Positions 35,312-48,409 of a DNA stretch of 64,000 nt are shown in pieces; the first letter of the stretch is position 1, and each line of letters opens with the position of its first letter. The DNA comes from Panorpa germanica (taxonomy: Eukaryota > Arthropoda > Insecta > Mecoptera > Panorpidae). The stretch covers positions 1,612,001 to 1,676,000 of the forward strand of contig OY783216.1 of assembly GCA_963678705.1 (NCBI GenBank), given 5' to 3'. The notes under the pieces are model-generated. The model did no database searches. It worked only from the letters and a program-made list of their open reading frames with translations, and was not told where the DNA came from. Both the position numbers and the translations under genes were made by a program.

Positions 35312-38030
35312 CATTTGTAAGATCTACCAAGCGCCAAATTCTCAACACAATCAAAAGCAAACATATTTCAAATACTATACGTGAATCTAATTCATTCAAT
35401 ATATTGTCACATTGTTCTAAAACTAGAACTGTTCTTTCGTGAGTGGAGAATATGTTAGAAAATGAACTTTAGACAAATTATTGTGGTATAGTGTGATTTT
35501 ATAAGATCCAAGGTTAGCAATTCGAATAAATTGATTTATCAATGACAAATAGTCGATTAACTTTGTCAAACAGTATAGCTCAAATCAGATTTATAAATAA
35601 TTCAGTCGACAGATTCTCAACTCACGTTCCATTTAAAATTCTCTACAGCAGCATTTTGGAAGTGTCAATGAAGCAGAAAGAATCCAGAAGCTGTAGTATC
35701 TAAATCGCAAAGTGTTTCAATGATTCGCTAATACCTGAATACCCACATGGGCATTTGCAACCCGGGTCTCTCCTCTAAGGGATCGTTTTGTTATTCGAAT
35801 AGGGTAGCTTCAATCTCGTAGTCAGTTTTGTCAAGTTAGTCGCACGGTGGGTGGGAGTAGCTACCTCCAACCTCTGCGCCGGTGTACTTTTTGTGCATTG
35901 AGAGCACGTACCAATAAGTCAGACAAATCTTCTCCTTTTCTTAAAACATCCCCTTCCCCCTTGTCATACAACGATATTTCAACTCCTGTTCCGCTATACA
36001 GTTGTATGTTTTCAGGGTTTCCTGCTCGGTTCGTTGTGGCTACACGCGTCAGGAGAATACTGATATCTCAGCTGGTAAATCAGCAATCACATGGAGGATT
36101 ACATGAAGCCATTAGGGAGTTTAAATACTTAGTATTACATTTAATTTAATTAAATGTGAGGTACGTTGCAAGTACAAGCATGGTGGTGGATTTATTGGAG
36201 AAATGAGAGTCATGATGCGATGTTACACGGGAAATAAAATGACCTATTACGTAAAAATCGGTATGCCTAACAAACGATACCATAAAACTACTTGGGAAGT
36301 ATATAGTCTTCGTGCTACATCTCTGGAAATGAATCAGATCAAATTTGTAGAGAATTTTATGTCCTACAAGTTTTACTACAACGTCTAATGACACAATAGG
36401 CTTAAGAGACTGATTTAAGTGTCGTTCGATCTCGAATATCTTGACTCGCGAGGACTGCTCCAACTATATTTTTCAACAAAAGAGTATGTAGCCTCTACCA
36501 GATCTTGGTCTCAGCGTCGCTCAGTTCGGCACAAAGGTAGAATTCAACAAACAAACAATTTTAAACTCTAAACAATATACTTATAATAATATTACATTGT
36601 CCATTCTCCTAGTTACATTGTCATAATTTGTAATTGTAATATTGGATGGTCCCTTTTGTTCAATTTGGCCAAATCCATTAGTTTTTCGAAGATTACCATG
36701 AATATATCTATCATCCCTAAACAAGTATACTTTGCATACACCGAAATTGAGTAACACGAGAATTATTTAAATAAAATAACACTTAAAAGACCTTAACCCT
36801 CCGAATCCGATGAGAAACAAGTAATTTAATCTTTTGTGCGTACATTAACGATTCCCAGCGCTACAATTCCAGGTAAGAAGTAAGAACATAAACCACTATT
36901 GTTTCAGTAATATGAATACTTGCTGAACCCACCCCTATCTCCTCCACGTGTCTCCTCACCCCTCAGTTCCATCGAATTACAAAAAGCAAACTTTAACGCG
37001 ATTAAATCTGTAGTTTCCAATATAATTTTCCTTGGGGATGGTTTCCGTGTTTGAAGACCTCTGGTGCGGGATGCTCGTCGACACCCCATGGGATCCTATC
37101 CTCATGGGCTACACATGCGATTTATAGGAGGTGATAGGGCGCGTTCTACTGGTGATTCGCACTTTATTTCAGCAATAAAACCCCGGTGAACGATGGTAAA
37201 AAAAACCTTTACACTCTAAGTAAAGAAGCTAAAATATTTGTGTTTTTCTGTTTTAATGTTTCTCACAACATCCGGGGTGTAGCAGCAAAATTAAATTAGG
37301 ACGATTGTTAAAAATTTCATTTCATTTATTTAGATAAAATGTATAAAGGTCATTATCTGCTTTGTACGTTATTAAATGTAGTTTACTCAAAAACTGCAAT
37401 CTCGGATATACTCCTAATTACATTTCTCTTACATTTAAAACCTGCTACAAAAAAGTTCATTGAAATTATTTTTAACAAACCGTACAGAAGCTTATTAAAC
37501 ATTTCATTTACATTGCTCACGCATATCTGCAACTATGAGCTTTAAAGCTCTTTAAAATCAACAGAGAAAAAAGCTTTTATAAAAAGCTTTTCTATATTTT
37601 TAAAAAGAGAAATCAGAGTTTTTTGTACTCTGAAAAGAACCAGTTCTAAAGCTAGCACAGTCAGAAAATGACTGCGAGAGAAGAGCTTTTTAAAATTAAA
37701 TTATAATTTATTATATCTTTATACTCATATAAAAGATTTATATTAACCATTTTTCAAAAGGGAGAACCGAAAGATTATATTCCCAATAAAAATATTCAAG
37801 GCGAAATAGGTTCACAGATCTTATATTTATCTCAGGAGATTTATTTCAGACTTCTTGGTATAAGGATCATATTACAACGACCTGGATCCTTGACATTGCA
37901 GAATCCTTTTAAAATCGGGTCTTATATAAAATGTTTAAGTAGTTTTAGATGATATAAAAAATTACAATTCGTAAGACCCTGTGCTTACTTTGCAACATAG
38001 GAAAATCAAAGTAACAAGTGGCAAGAGCTT
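35312..38030. other. gene-free stretch
   Basis: No exon supported. GC-richer blocks at 35820-36060 and 36930-37110 have open frames but no recognised domain. Short AAGCTTTT palindromes lie near 37570-37590. Confidence 0.4.
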
Positions 38031-38316
38031 AAGGTGAAACGATACTTGGCCATTTTTTCTCGCGAAATATAGATGGCGATACTATACAGCAGGTTAAATA
38101 TTATTAAAAAAACCATGTTTTTTTATGTTTAAATCGTTTTATGTAAGTAACTATAAACGCGAATCAAAATCTAAAGCTGCAATTAGTTAGATGAATAACG
38201 TATCTACATTTTAAGCTTTCTTCCACTGACTTTTAATGAGTTGGAACTGCAACATAAGTTTTGAAAATGAATATTGCTATATTTTCTAGTTAAATTCCAA
38301 TTATCGTTTCACCGTA
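38031..38316 (-). repeat. AAGGTGAAACGATA-family MITE, copy 3
   Basis: Inverted relative to 10799-11087 and 18397-18730. It has both termini (AAGGTGAAACGATACTTGGC and ATCGTTTCACCGTA). Confidence 0.8.
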
Positions 38317-39034
38317 ATATCAGTTTAACAGATGTAACCTGATGTAATTTTTTCGAGTTTAGTAGTATAATTAATTATGTTAATTATTACTACATAACTA
38401 AGAAATATATTTTACCTAAGATTCGTAATTAATTAAATAATAGTTGTGCTTATATCCAGCAGTAACTATCTACTTAATTAAGTAATAAAAGAGCAGAAAG
38501 ATAGACATTGCTATCCTGTTCTAACACATGCTGTAAGCCTACTATTTTAGAAAGTACTGATAAACCCTAAATCGAATTGCTTTTATCAAGGAAATAAATA
38601 AAAATATCAACATTTTTATTACGTTTTAAAATTCCATAAAATATTTGAATTTCTTAAGGGCTCTATAAATTTTAACGGTTTTTCAGTTAAGCGCAACTTT
38701 ACGTGCTTTTTTAAAGATAACCTAAATATTAAAATGCATATTGTAGAATTTATTGTTTTTTGGTGTAAGATACGTTGGCTCTTCGTATGGTAGTATTTCA
38801 CTATAGAGGGCGATACTGCATCATATATGAGTGTAGTGTAATATTATGCCGGAACCGGTGATCAAAGTAAAGCGATTACAGTGTTTGAACTTTTTTAAGC
38901 TTTTACTCGAAATTTAAAGTTAATGTCGCATCCGGTGTACATTTGACTTCCCTTTTTATGTTTGTGTGGTCTCTTATTTGTGGACTGCACCCAGTATAAA
39001 GGCGCATGAGATAATTTTAGCAATTACATCTTAA
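38317..39034. other. gene-free stretch
   Basis: AT-rich, nothing recognised. Confidence 0.5.
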
Positions 39035-39362
39035 TCTTAATAATATATATAAATTACGTGTCACGTTGTTTGTCCGTGTTTGTCCGCGATGGACTCCTAA
39101 ACTACTTAACCGATTTTAATCAAATTTGTACACCGTGTGCAGTTTGATCCAACTTGAAAGATAGGATAGCTTACATCTCAATTTATGATTGCAATATTAT
39201 CTTATTGCAAATTATTTGTCTATTAATTATCTGTTACCTCCAAATGATTGTAAAAGATGGCGACATCTGTTGACTAGATTGAGTAAATATTCAATAGATG
39301 GCGCTATGTAATGTAATATGACAACAACGTTAGTCACAGCAACGCGTGGCCGGGACAGCTAG
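39035..39362 (+). mobile_element. Helitron-like non-autonomous element
   Basis: Starts TCTTAATAATATATATAAAT, runs through the GTTTGTCCGCGATGGACTCC block found in insect Helitrons, and ends GGCCGGGACAGCTAG. It lies between A and T, as expected for Helitron insertion without target duplication. The GC-rich segment before the CTAG end could form the 3' hairpin, though the stem is weak. No Rep/helicase gene is present. Confidence 0.6.
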
Positions 39363-40155
39363 TATACATATATAACTAAATAATAACACAAAACACAAAA
39401 CTAAATAATAAAACTAAAGTGTAAAGAGAAATTCTCCAAACTTCAACAAAAAAAAAAAAAAATTCGATAATATACAAAACAAAATGTATGAAATTTAAAA
39501 AGTAATTTAAAGAAAAAAAAAAATTCAAAAACTTTTTTGATTTATTTTTTTGAAAAGAAATAAATAAAATAGTAAGACGTTCAATTCCTTCTTCAATCTC
39601 TTGACTTATAATTTTTTCTATAAAAATTCCAATATTTTTCACTCTTCTTCTTCTTATTCTTTAACTTTCATCACACATTTAAACTTTGCCAAAGCTCTTA
39701 CCATATTATTATTATCATCACTCTAGAAAACGTTTTCAAGCTTAAAGCTTCTGGTGTGATGTTTCAGCTTTTGAACTTTTAACGTTGTGTGTACGATATG
39801 TATAAGTATGTGTGTGTGTGGCTGTTTCTCATTCTTTAAAAGCTGTCGATAAAAGCTTCTCCTTGTTTTTAGAATTTTATTTGTTTTTTTGTGATTTTAT
39901 TATACCGAATTACTTATTTTATATTATATCCAGGAATTTTATAAGAACGTGTATTTTATATTACATGTTTGTTTAAGTTCTGCTGGAATATGTTAACTAT
40001 GCTTAGAGCTAGTTTATTAAACCAACCCCCAGCAATAACACTAAACATTATAGTATATATATATATATCAGTGATGGCCAGCCTTAAAGTAGAGCACATA
40101 ATATGAAATAAATATATTTAATAAGAAAACTAAGTGGTTTAATAGAACTAAAGTA
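39363..40155. other. gene-free, low-complexity stretch
   Basis: Poly-A/poly-T rich (39440-39560), with short TG and TA runs near 39810 and 40055. No gene. Confidence 0.5.
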
Positions 40156-40650
40156 TCATTCCCACTCATTGCTTTAATTTTATTTTGTATTTAATTTAAA
40201 TTGTTTAGCATATGGCAGTACGCGTAGTCATTCCCAGTACCATTATTGATATAATTTATTTTTTAAGTTTTCTTAGTTTTTTTAAAATCTTAAAGGTCCT
40301 ATGTCTCAAATTAAAAATATTAAATTTAGAAAAACTATATTATATTATGTGACAATCTGTCAAAATGAAGTAGGATTTACTTTTAAAAGAAGTTTAATGT
40401 CAGTTTCTAAAAAATATAGAGTTGAAAATAATTTCTTTTACTAATTGTTATTAAAAATAGTAATTTTAATTATTTTACATACAATTTTGTCGAACTGTTA
40501 AAATTTATATTACTAACGATGCATACACACCAATTAAACTTAAATTAAAACACAAGTGTGAAAAGGAATACTTAAACGAAAACATGAAATCTAGATTACA
40601 ATATTAAATAAAAACAGTAAATTAAATATCAAAACAGTGAGTGGGAATGA
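40156..40650. repeat. TCATTCCCACTCA-family MITE, copy 2 (uninterrupted)
   Basis: About 495 bp with inverted ends TCATTCCCACTCATTG and CAGTGAGTGGGAATGA. It shows the state of the family without the Jockey insertion seen at 21271-22040. Confidence 0.85.
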
Positions 40651-41841
40651 GGTTTAAGTAAGTAAGTAGGCTACTTAGTATGCGAGTCCCGTAAGGAATA
40701 TACAGAGTGTACAATTTTCTAACACGTAATTTTAATATACAAGTAACTACCTACGCAAAAACCTACTACAGGATAACAAGTCATATATTTTTATAAAACT
40801 TTTCAATGAGATCAATTTTCACAAACTTTCAAATTTCAAATATTAAAATACATGAAAAGTATAATACGTAAAAAAGTTGAACGACATATTTCGCTTATAC
40901 GGCCCTTAATGAAATTACCATTGATCTTAACTTCAAGCCCCTCTCATTCTTTTTTTTTACTTAAATCTACGATCTAATTTCGCGGAAAACTTCAAAAAAC
41001 TTGTTACATTACAAAAGTTAAAAACTTTTTTTTATTTTTGAACAAATATTCCATAGCAGTGGTTTTTGTTGGCTTACAGTTGGTATTACTGCATGGTGTG
41101 TTTAAAGTACGGTTGTCATACCGTTTCTGACGTCAGATAATCCTCGTTAACATCGTTACCCTTCCCGCACCGCGCCGTAGGAGAACGCTGAGACCAGAGT
41201 TGGTTTCAAAGCTAATGAGTAGATGCAGAAAATCCACAAAAATGTAAAGTATGCCACCGTTAGCTACGAATGTAAAAAAAGCTAGTAGCAATAAAGTTAA
41301 CAAGAAAAGTCGTCTGCAAATTAAAAAAGGAAGCGAAGTTTAATTTCAAAAACATGTCATGAAGGATGTATTCTGCAGCTTCCCGTGCTACGTATATTTA
41401 AACTTTGCATAATTGTATACAAAACAATATACAGAAATTTACATATTTGTTTCTGAGATCTCTGAGAAGCAGAAATGTTTCTACACCTTGCGGCAACAAA
41501 TTAAATCATTTTTATTATTTTCGTGAATAATATTTGTTATAAGAAATATTATTTACAGTTGCCGTAGAATTTCTTTGTAATAAAAGGGCATGTATAAAAC
41601 CTATAAATACAAAAATGTTATGATGGTAATGTTAGTTAGCAAAGTAGAATAAATCACCAAGTCAGCAGTGGGATTTGAGAGTACATTTCCAGTATTTGTT
41701 TTCCGTTGTCAATATTTGTAATAATTGAACTAAGGCAAACAATTGAAACGTATCGAGCTCAGATATCACAATCAATAACAATGCGGATGACATTTCTCTC
41801 TGAAACAATACCAATACCATCGTTTGTGTATTAGTTGTAAA
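40651..41841. other. gene-free stretch
   Basis: No gene recognised. A GC-richer patch lies at 41130-41200. Confidence 0.45.
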
Positions 41842-42200
41842 CAGGGGCGGCCTTAGTTATTGCGAGACCCCGGGCAGCAGAACTTTGCGAGGCACTTGTT
41901 CTTTGTATAATTTATGTAAATTATAAGTAAGTATTTTTGATGATAATTGACGAGAAATAAAATTATATATTGAAAGTTTTATAAAAGTTAACAAGCACAA
42001 AGACGACAAATATTAATGATGATAAACTAAGGCACATGAATGTATTAAAAGATATACGCAGTGATTCTAGTGGGATTTCAGAAGAGCGAGCCGCGAGATT
42101 CAAATACATATATAGTAATGAATTTTTCTACTTTGATTATTGCGCGAGAATGCAAAGCCTCGGGCGGTTGCCCTGCTTGCCACCCCCAAAGCCGCCTCTG
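41842..42200 (-). repeat. hAT MITE (CAGRGGCGG family), copy 4 (inverted)
   Basis: A 359-bp element from CAGGGGCGGCCTTAG to AAGCCGCCTCTG, flanked by GTTGTAAA (41834-41841) and GTTGTACA (42201-42208): an 8-bp duplication with one mismatch. Confidence 0.85.
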
Positions 42201-45200
42201 GTTGTACACACTACAACAATGTACAGAGCACAGGGCATGATCAAACAGAGAAGTCTCATGGTAATTGTCACTGTGCTGCTAATAACGACGTAATTAATAT
42301 TAATTGAATTACAAGTACATCTATGGGTGTATGATATTATATGCAAAGGTATTTAAATATTTGTGATATCATCCAAAACTTTGCTCTGCTTTTAATTGCA
42401 GATATACAATAAACAAAGGTTAATTAATTAAGTAATTATGTCACGCTCATTTCCCATTTCAATTTATGGATGATGAAATATTTAGTAAATGTTCGATACC
42501 AGTTCATTATACAAGTTTTATATTATCTTAATTCGAGAAAACTTGGATGGATAAGAAAAGAAATGTATGCAGAATATACAACAATATCGCTCCGAGTTAA
42601 CAATATTCTTAAATTATAATCACATTTCAGAAAAATAAAATAGAACATATCGATAAAACTTAAAAAGACAATATCCAATTATTTAAGTAACTAAGCAAAG
42701 TATAAGGTAGACAAAGAAAATCTTTATTACAGAAGACCAGTTTTTCATTTTCTTCTTATTAGCGCGCATAAAACAGAAATAAATCCTGAGTACCAAACAA
42801 TATGAAAATCTGTAACAATTTTGTTTGATGTAAAATACTGCATATTGTGTTTTTTTTTTGTGTACGAATATATTTAAAATCTGAGGTTAGTTTTAAAACA
42901 AAATAAATTAAATCCTCATCCCTCATGGGTGTTTACTTTTAGGGGTAGTTCGTTCTCCACGTAGCAACCATCACTACGAACATAAATACAATTCACAACG
43001 GTATCTTATTCTTCTTCGTTTTCTCTGTGGTACATTAAACTAGATTATTTTCATCTTCTTTTTCATTTGTTTCGTTTTTACATACTGTCACGACAGAAAC
43101 AATTCGCAAAATAAAATACTTTTGTTTTATTTTTTTTATATATAATTTTGCAATTTAAAAATACACTGCTAACATTTTAGTATTAAATTACTACAAAAAA
43201 GTTTTTATGAAACGAATTCACTTGTTATGTATTTTTATACAAGAACGCTTTACTTGTGCAAACACTCTGTGATCGAATTCAATCCGTCTGGATATTTTCA
43301 GGACGGATTATCGAAACATAAGGCCAATCTCTAGCTTTGTTTCTATTTGTTCGATGTGTTTAAATGATGCTATCCGTTTCTTTCACAATAAAGACAAGCC
43401 TGTCTAAAGAAAGCCATGTTAAGACCGTCTTAAGTGTTATAGAACTCATGACTGGAGTCCATTTAGTTAGATCTCATGCGAATCTTGCAAAATAAAGTTT
43501 TTGATAATTTTTCAATTTCTAAAATATTTTGGATATTAATTGAATCAGTCTCTTCCTTATGGAAGCTCATGTATGGGTCAATGTAAAGGTCATTTATTCC
43601 CGTAGGACCCTTTTTATGATCAAGAAACGTGTGGGATTCATGTACATCCCAGTCATAAGTTTAAAGATGAAAAGGGTCTTCTATTCGCCGAAAAGAGAAA
43701 AGAAGTTTTATGATTATGTTAATAGATAAAAAGGTAGATTTGTTTAAGAAATAAGTCACAAAACGTTGTATATTAGGTAACATTTACGTAATAGATAACT
43801 TACGTTATGTTAGATAAACTTTAAACACATATAACTTTATTTAATAGAAGGAGTAAAGGTCGCGCTAGTAGATTTTTCTTAATTTTGGTGCAGGTAATGA
43901 ACTCTTAGAGAAACTAAAGTGTATTTAAAAACAACAAGAAATATGTTTTCACATTTATCAATATGTTTATTGTGAAAATGCGAGAGAGTTTGGTTCACTA
44001 AAGATGGTATCACCTGTTATATATTATAGATACATTTTCTTCCTTCGTTATAGAACATTTTTTTCAATGGAATTAAAAGCTATTCAACAAATTTAATGAA
44101 TTATTTTCAGCACAAGCAGCTACAGTGTAATTAAATTATGAAAGAAATACAAACACTATAGAACAAAAAAAACGTAAAAATTTTAAATACAACTGATGCT
44201 TAAGTCTCATGGGAAGATGTTCACACTATTAGCATGAAAACTAAACAACTATTATATATAAATGCAATCTTAAAAAATATTAAAAGCATAAACGTGTGCA
44301 ATTTTTGCAAATCAACTGTGATTGGTTTTTAATTATAAATAAAAGTAGATATCATAAAATTCATGTATTACTTAATGCATCGGGTCCATTGGATTTATCT
44401 CCTCCCGCTTCCCTTCTTTTCCATGTATGATACGATAAATCCAAAACGCTTGATGCGGATAATGCAAACGTGCTTAATTTAATATGCTCCTCAATGTGTT
44501 TAAGTCAATAAATCAAAAACCTTTACCGATTAATTAATTTAAGGGAGTACACTGACGTATAACAAATAGAATCCACAATTTTAACTCCAGATTACGGTTG
44601 CAATCTATCGCGGAGTCTCCTTAATAGATACAAAATTTCATTTTTAATAATGATTTTATTAAAATATTATCTTTCACAAAAGCAATTGATTGATTTGGTT
44701 TTTATGCCTCAGCATTCAATAGGCTTTTCTAACTGGTTTAGTGATTTCTCATTCATTCTCCGTTTACTCCATTATTCGGTTAATATTATCCGATACATTT
44801 ATTTCTTGGCTGCCTCATCAGAGCTATATCAGATTATTGATATGATTCGATTTCATACAAAAGGATTTTTTCTAAAGGGAGCTTTTTATATTTTATAATG
44901 CAATAGAAAAGAAAGAAGTTTGTCAAAATTCGTGATGGATAGGAAGTGAAGGTGGGAACAGGGCTGGTCCAAGGGGCATTGGGAGCTAAGACAAGCGATA
45001 AAAGATCAAGCAAATATAAAGATAGACTTCTTCTTATATGGACATTGAACTATGGAGAATAAGAAGAAATCTGGAAGTACAAAGTACGAATGGATCGAAA
45101 GAGAAAATATGGGAACTCAGGGATGCAAGAGTGAGATGTAAAGGGCCAGTGGAAGAAAACGTAACACTTAGGAAAGAATGAATAAAAGTCTAAATAAAAA

Positions 45201-46476
45201 ACTGCATTTTAAAGAGATTGTATTTAAGGTTTTTTAACATAAAAAAATTTAGCTTTACTAGATTAAAAAAATTGTTTGTTTACAGCTTTCGATTAACACA
45301 AATGAATCTACCTGACTTCATATAAAAAGCATGATCAGCAAAATGTCCAATAGATTTAGTATTCAAAAGAAAAACGTGTTTAAAATACAATAATATAAAA
45401 TAAAAAAACTACAAAAACCTCATAAATCAATAATGTTGGAACTCCATTCGTTTGCAGTGAAGCGTCTTGAACTGGCAACCCTCCAAGCAAATGCTAGGAC
45501 GCGTAATTCCGCGTTATTACACAATATAACCCAAAACACGAAATCAGAGGAATGGAAAACCGAAAAAGGTTTTCCCGTATCCAATAGAACACGAACACGA
45601 ACCGGCGCGACGCGACCCGTGGGACCATGGCGAACGCCGAACACGAACATGAACTAACTGCAGTACTGATACTTGGAGCTACCGTTCCCGAGGATGATAC
45701 CCTAAATCAGTGATTTGTATGGACGCCACACTGCACGGCGAATCGTGAGATCAGCGTTGAAACTACTGCTTTCGTATTTTAAAAAAAGATATTCTTTTCA
45801 TTTCAGAAAATAAACTATAGTCTTTCCTTTTTTGCTACTCAAAAGCCTGTTAATTATTTTGTATTATAATAAATTACAAATTCTCGTAACTTTTTAAACC
45901 ACCTCGAATGTGAAAGCACAATTTCTATAGCTACACAAGTAAGGGATGGTAACAAGAAAGAAAAACATATACAAACATAGATTAGTTAACCTAAAAAAAT
46001 AAATAATAAAGTTTTAAATACACAAATGTAATAATAATAAAACATGAAAACAATTGTAGAGAAGTATAAAGTTTTTAAGTCTGTTCCATCTATTTGCTTC
46101 AGACTTAAAAAGTTCTCGCGAATAATCAGGGATCTGCATCGTCAACAGAAAACATTACAGACCGATTCCAGTGCCGGTCACATAGTTGGAGAAAATTCCC
46201 ATGAGGAAATGAATGTATACTGCGGAAAATCATGAACTGCAGTTACACTAAATTACCATAAAAAAAGAAAATAATAATTTCCACGGAGAGATAAGTTTTA
46301 ATAAAATTACAAGATTTAAGATAGCTGTACGAATAAGTTATTCAATGTGAGAGACTTTTCATTTTCGTGGAAAGAAATGTCAGTGGAAATGTCATTGTGA
46401 TAGAAAGCTGCATTTACTGACTGACGTTGAATAAAGAATAATTTAAAACGTTTTGACACTCTGTATAAAGTCAGGT
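42201..46476. other. gene-free stretch left of the gene array
   Basis: 4.3 kb of AT-rich DNA. A GC-richer block at 45430-45760 contains repeated CGAACACGAAC and opens frames on both strands, but no family is recognisable. 44930-45190 reads like a decayed retroelement fragment, without a firm match. No signal-peptide exon like those of the array was found here. Confidence 0.4.
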
Positions 46477-46482
46477 TTTATT
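46477..46482 (-). terminator. poly(A) signal of gene A
   Basis: AATAAA on the minus strand, about 87 nt after the stop codon of gene A. Confidence 0.5.
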
Positions 46483-46568
46483 TACATCTATATAGATAAT
46501 ATTTTGTTTCTTGTTCCATGCTCCTTCCTCTTCCTAGTTCGTAGTAGATGATTAGTCCTTCACTCGGA

Positions 46569-47632
46569 CTACTCATCAGCCGCAGGTGTAGTAACATTAC
46601 CGCCTAAATCAGCTAACTTTGCTTTTAACGTATCTAGCGACGCTGCTTTATCGCCATCACCTGCAGGATCCTTTTGATCATCAGCCGCAGGTGTAGTAGC
46701 ATTGACGCCTAAATCAGAAAACTTTGCTTTTAACGTGTCTAGCGACGCTGCTTTATCACCATCACCTGCAGGATCCTTTTGATCATCAGCCGCAGGTGTA
46801 GCAGCATTACCGCCTAAATCAGCAAACTTTGCTTTTAACGTATCTAGCGACGCTGCTTTATCGCCATCACCTGCAGGATCCTTTTGATCATCAGCCGCAG
46901 GTGTAGTAACATTAACGCCTAAATCAGCAAACTTTGCTTTTAGCGTATCTAGGGACGCTGCTGTATCACCATCACCTGCAGGATTCTTTTGATCATCAGC
47001 TGCGGTTTCAGATTTAGATGAATCTCCTCCAAAAGCACCAAAGATTCCCACTAGTTTATCTACAGGAATAGATTTATCAGCACCATCAGGATTTTTATCA
47101 GCATTTCCATCAGCATTTTCTTTATTATTTGAACCGAGTTTCTGCAGATCTGCAAAATATTGCATGAGGCTTTCCACAAATTTTAGAAATGTAGTATCGT
47201 TAAGTGCTGATAGATTACTGAAATCCATGTATTCATAGGATGCGTCGTCATCATCCTTCGAGCCCACAACTGAATTCACCAAGCCTCTTCTTCCGTCAAC
47301 TTCTTGTGTGTATTCATCATTAGCTGGTTCTAATCTTCTTTGGGAATATTGGGACGAATCTGAAAACATGTAACGCATAGAATCACCAATATTTCAATGT
47401 TCTTACTCTGTAATAGGAAGTGTTTTCACTTGCTATATCATTTAATAATTTACTTGTAATAGTTTACAAGTTGGCAGTCTCCATCTTATACAGAGGAAGA
47501 AACATACTATTAATATTTGGCAGATTAAATGAAGAAATTAATTGAACCTTGATATCCGTAGTAACTAAAGGCTGGAAGAACTTCTCCGATGAATGCGCAC
47601 AGGACGAAGATGACCAATTGACATTGAAACAT
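46569..47632 (-). CDS. gene A: secreted protein with four 35-aa repeats
   Basis: Two exons: 47548-47632 (85 nt) and 46569-47359 (791 nt), with a 188-nt phase-1 intron (AAG|GTTCAA, TTTTCAG|AT). The product is 291 aa. Residues 1-22 form a signal peptide (MFQCQLVIFVLCAFIGEVLP), so the protein should be secreted. Exon 2 starts SSQYSQRR, giving dibasic sites at residues 36-37 and 52-53 separated by LEPANDEYTQEVDG (14 residues ending in Gly). An Asp/Ser-rich middle follows. From about residue 150 there are four near-identical 35-aa units containing DQKDPAGDGDKAASLDTLKA and a KFADLG segment that could form an amphipathic helix. It is the last gene of the array in transcription direction. The family is unknown to me. 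The start is set by the signal peptide and by alignment with the other first exons. Confidence 0.85.
46572..46997 (-). repeat. 105-bp (35-aa) coding tandem repeat in gene A
   Basis: Four copies with a 105-bp period: the GATCATCAGCCGCAGG landmark falls at 46676, 46781 and 46886. Copies 1-3 from the 3' end are very similar at the DNA level. The upstream copy (46920-46997) is the most diverged (QKNPAG, DTAAS). Confidence 0.9.
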
Positions 47633-47683
47633 TGCTCTCACGTGAATTTAAATCAAATGTCCAAACAGTTCGTCTTGCAAGCA

Positions 47684-47691
47684 GTATTTGT
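47684..47691 (-). promoter_or_regulatory. TATA-like box of gene A
   Basis: ACAAATAC on the minus strand; its 3' end is 52 nt from the A of the start codon (47684 vs 47632). This is exactly the distance seen in genes B and C. A GCAA pair and an ATTTGA-TTTAA block downstream are also shared without gaps. Confidence 0.5.
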
Positions 47692-47834
47692 TTTTTCCTA
47701 TTAATCAATAGTCTTAAGTTAAGTTAAGTTTTTGTATTTAATAAGCGTAGAGGTTTATTAATAACTACAAGCATTTTAAAAACTGTTATTGCAATTAATG
47801 CAATATAACGTGCGACATGCCTATTGTTATTCGA

Positions 47835-47848
47835 GAATGGAACATTAT
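47835..47848 (-). promoter_or_regulatory. shared upstream block of gene A
   Basis: Plus-strand text GAATGGAACATTAT, about 200 nt upstream of the ATG. Versions with at most one change from each other's consensus occur upstream of B, C and E. The similarity extends about 60 nt further, including AACCATTAG in A, B and C. Confidence 0.5.
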
Positions 47849-48310
47849 CGTGAACATACCAAATCAAAACAACCATTAGTACTCAGTTTATTCTCACATT
47901 TAAAAACAAGAGAATTTTTAATTTCGATTGAATCAGTATGAAATCAAAAGTAATTTAAAGTTTAAGGGTACCTTAGGTTGATCACACTTGCTAGCTAATT
48001 AAAGTGTTGAATTGCGTTACGTTTGCTACCTTAGGTTGATCACAATTTCCCTGAAATCACCCATCCTGAATTACATTCACTCCTTGCCTTTAATTAACAA
48101 AATGAATTTTTAATATTTGTTATCTGGTAATTCTTATCAGTTAGTTGATGAAAGTAATATCATGTAATGAACCTTACATGTTTTGTTAACGGAATGTAAA
48201 TTGTTCATGATTTACCTAAAATTGATTTACAGAAACTATTTTGATTTAAATAAAATAAAAACTTTAAATTCATTATAACAATGCAGAAGACTGGATTTCA
48301 CATTCCTGGA
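47849..48310. other. intergenic region between genes A and B
   Basis: AT-rich. The motif TACCTTAGGTTGATCACA occurs twice, near 47969 and 48029. No gene seen. Confidence 0.6.
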
Positions 48311-48320
48311 TTTATTTATT
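48311..48320 (-). terminator. overlapping poly(A) signals of gene B
   Basis: Two overlapping AATAAA hexamers on the minus strand, about 90-100 nt after the stop codon of gene B. Confidence 0.5.
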
Positions 48321-48409
48321 GTCAGAAAAAATACAAATATATTAATTGAACTAAATAGGAAAAAGAACTTTTTGTTATTGTATCGTACTAAATTAAAAAT
48401 AAACAATTA

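Noticed and set aside
36146-36463. 105-codon minus-strand ORF
   Set aside because: No signal peptide, domain or splice context. The length is within chance for this composition.
45420-45657. Overlapping 74-76-codon ORFs in a GC-rich block
   Set aside because: They are open on both strands because of the CGAACACGAAC repetition, with no domain and no splice context.
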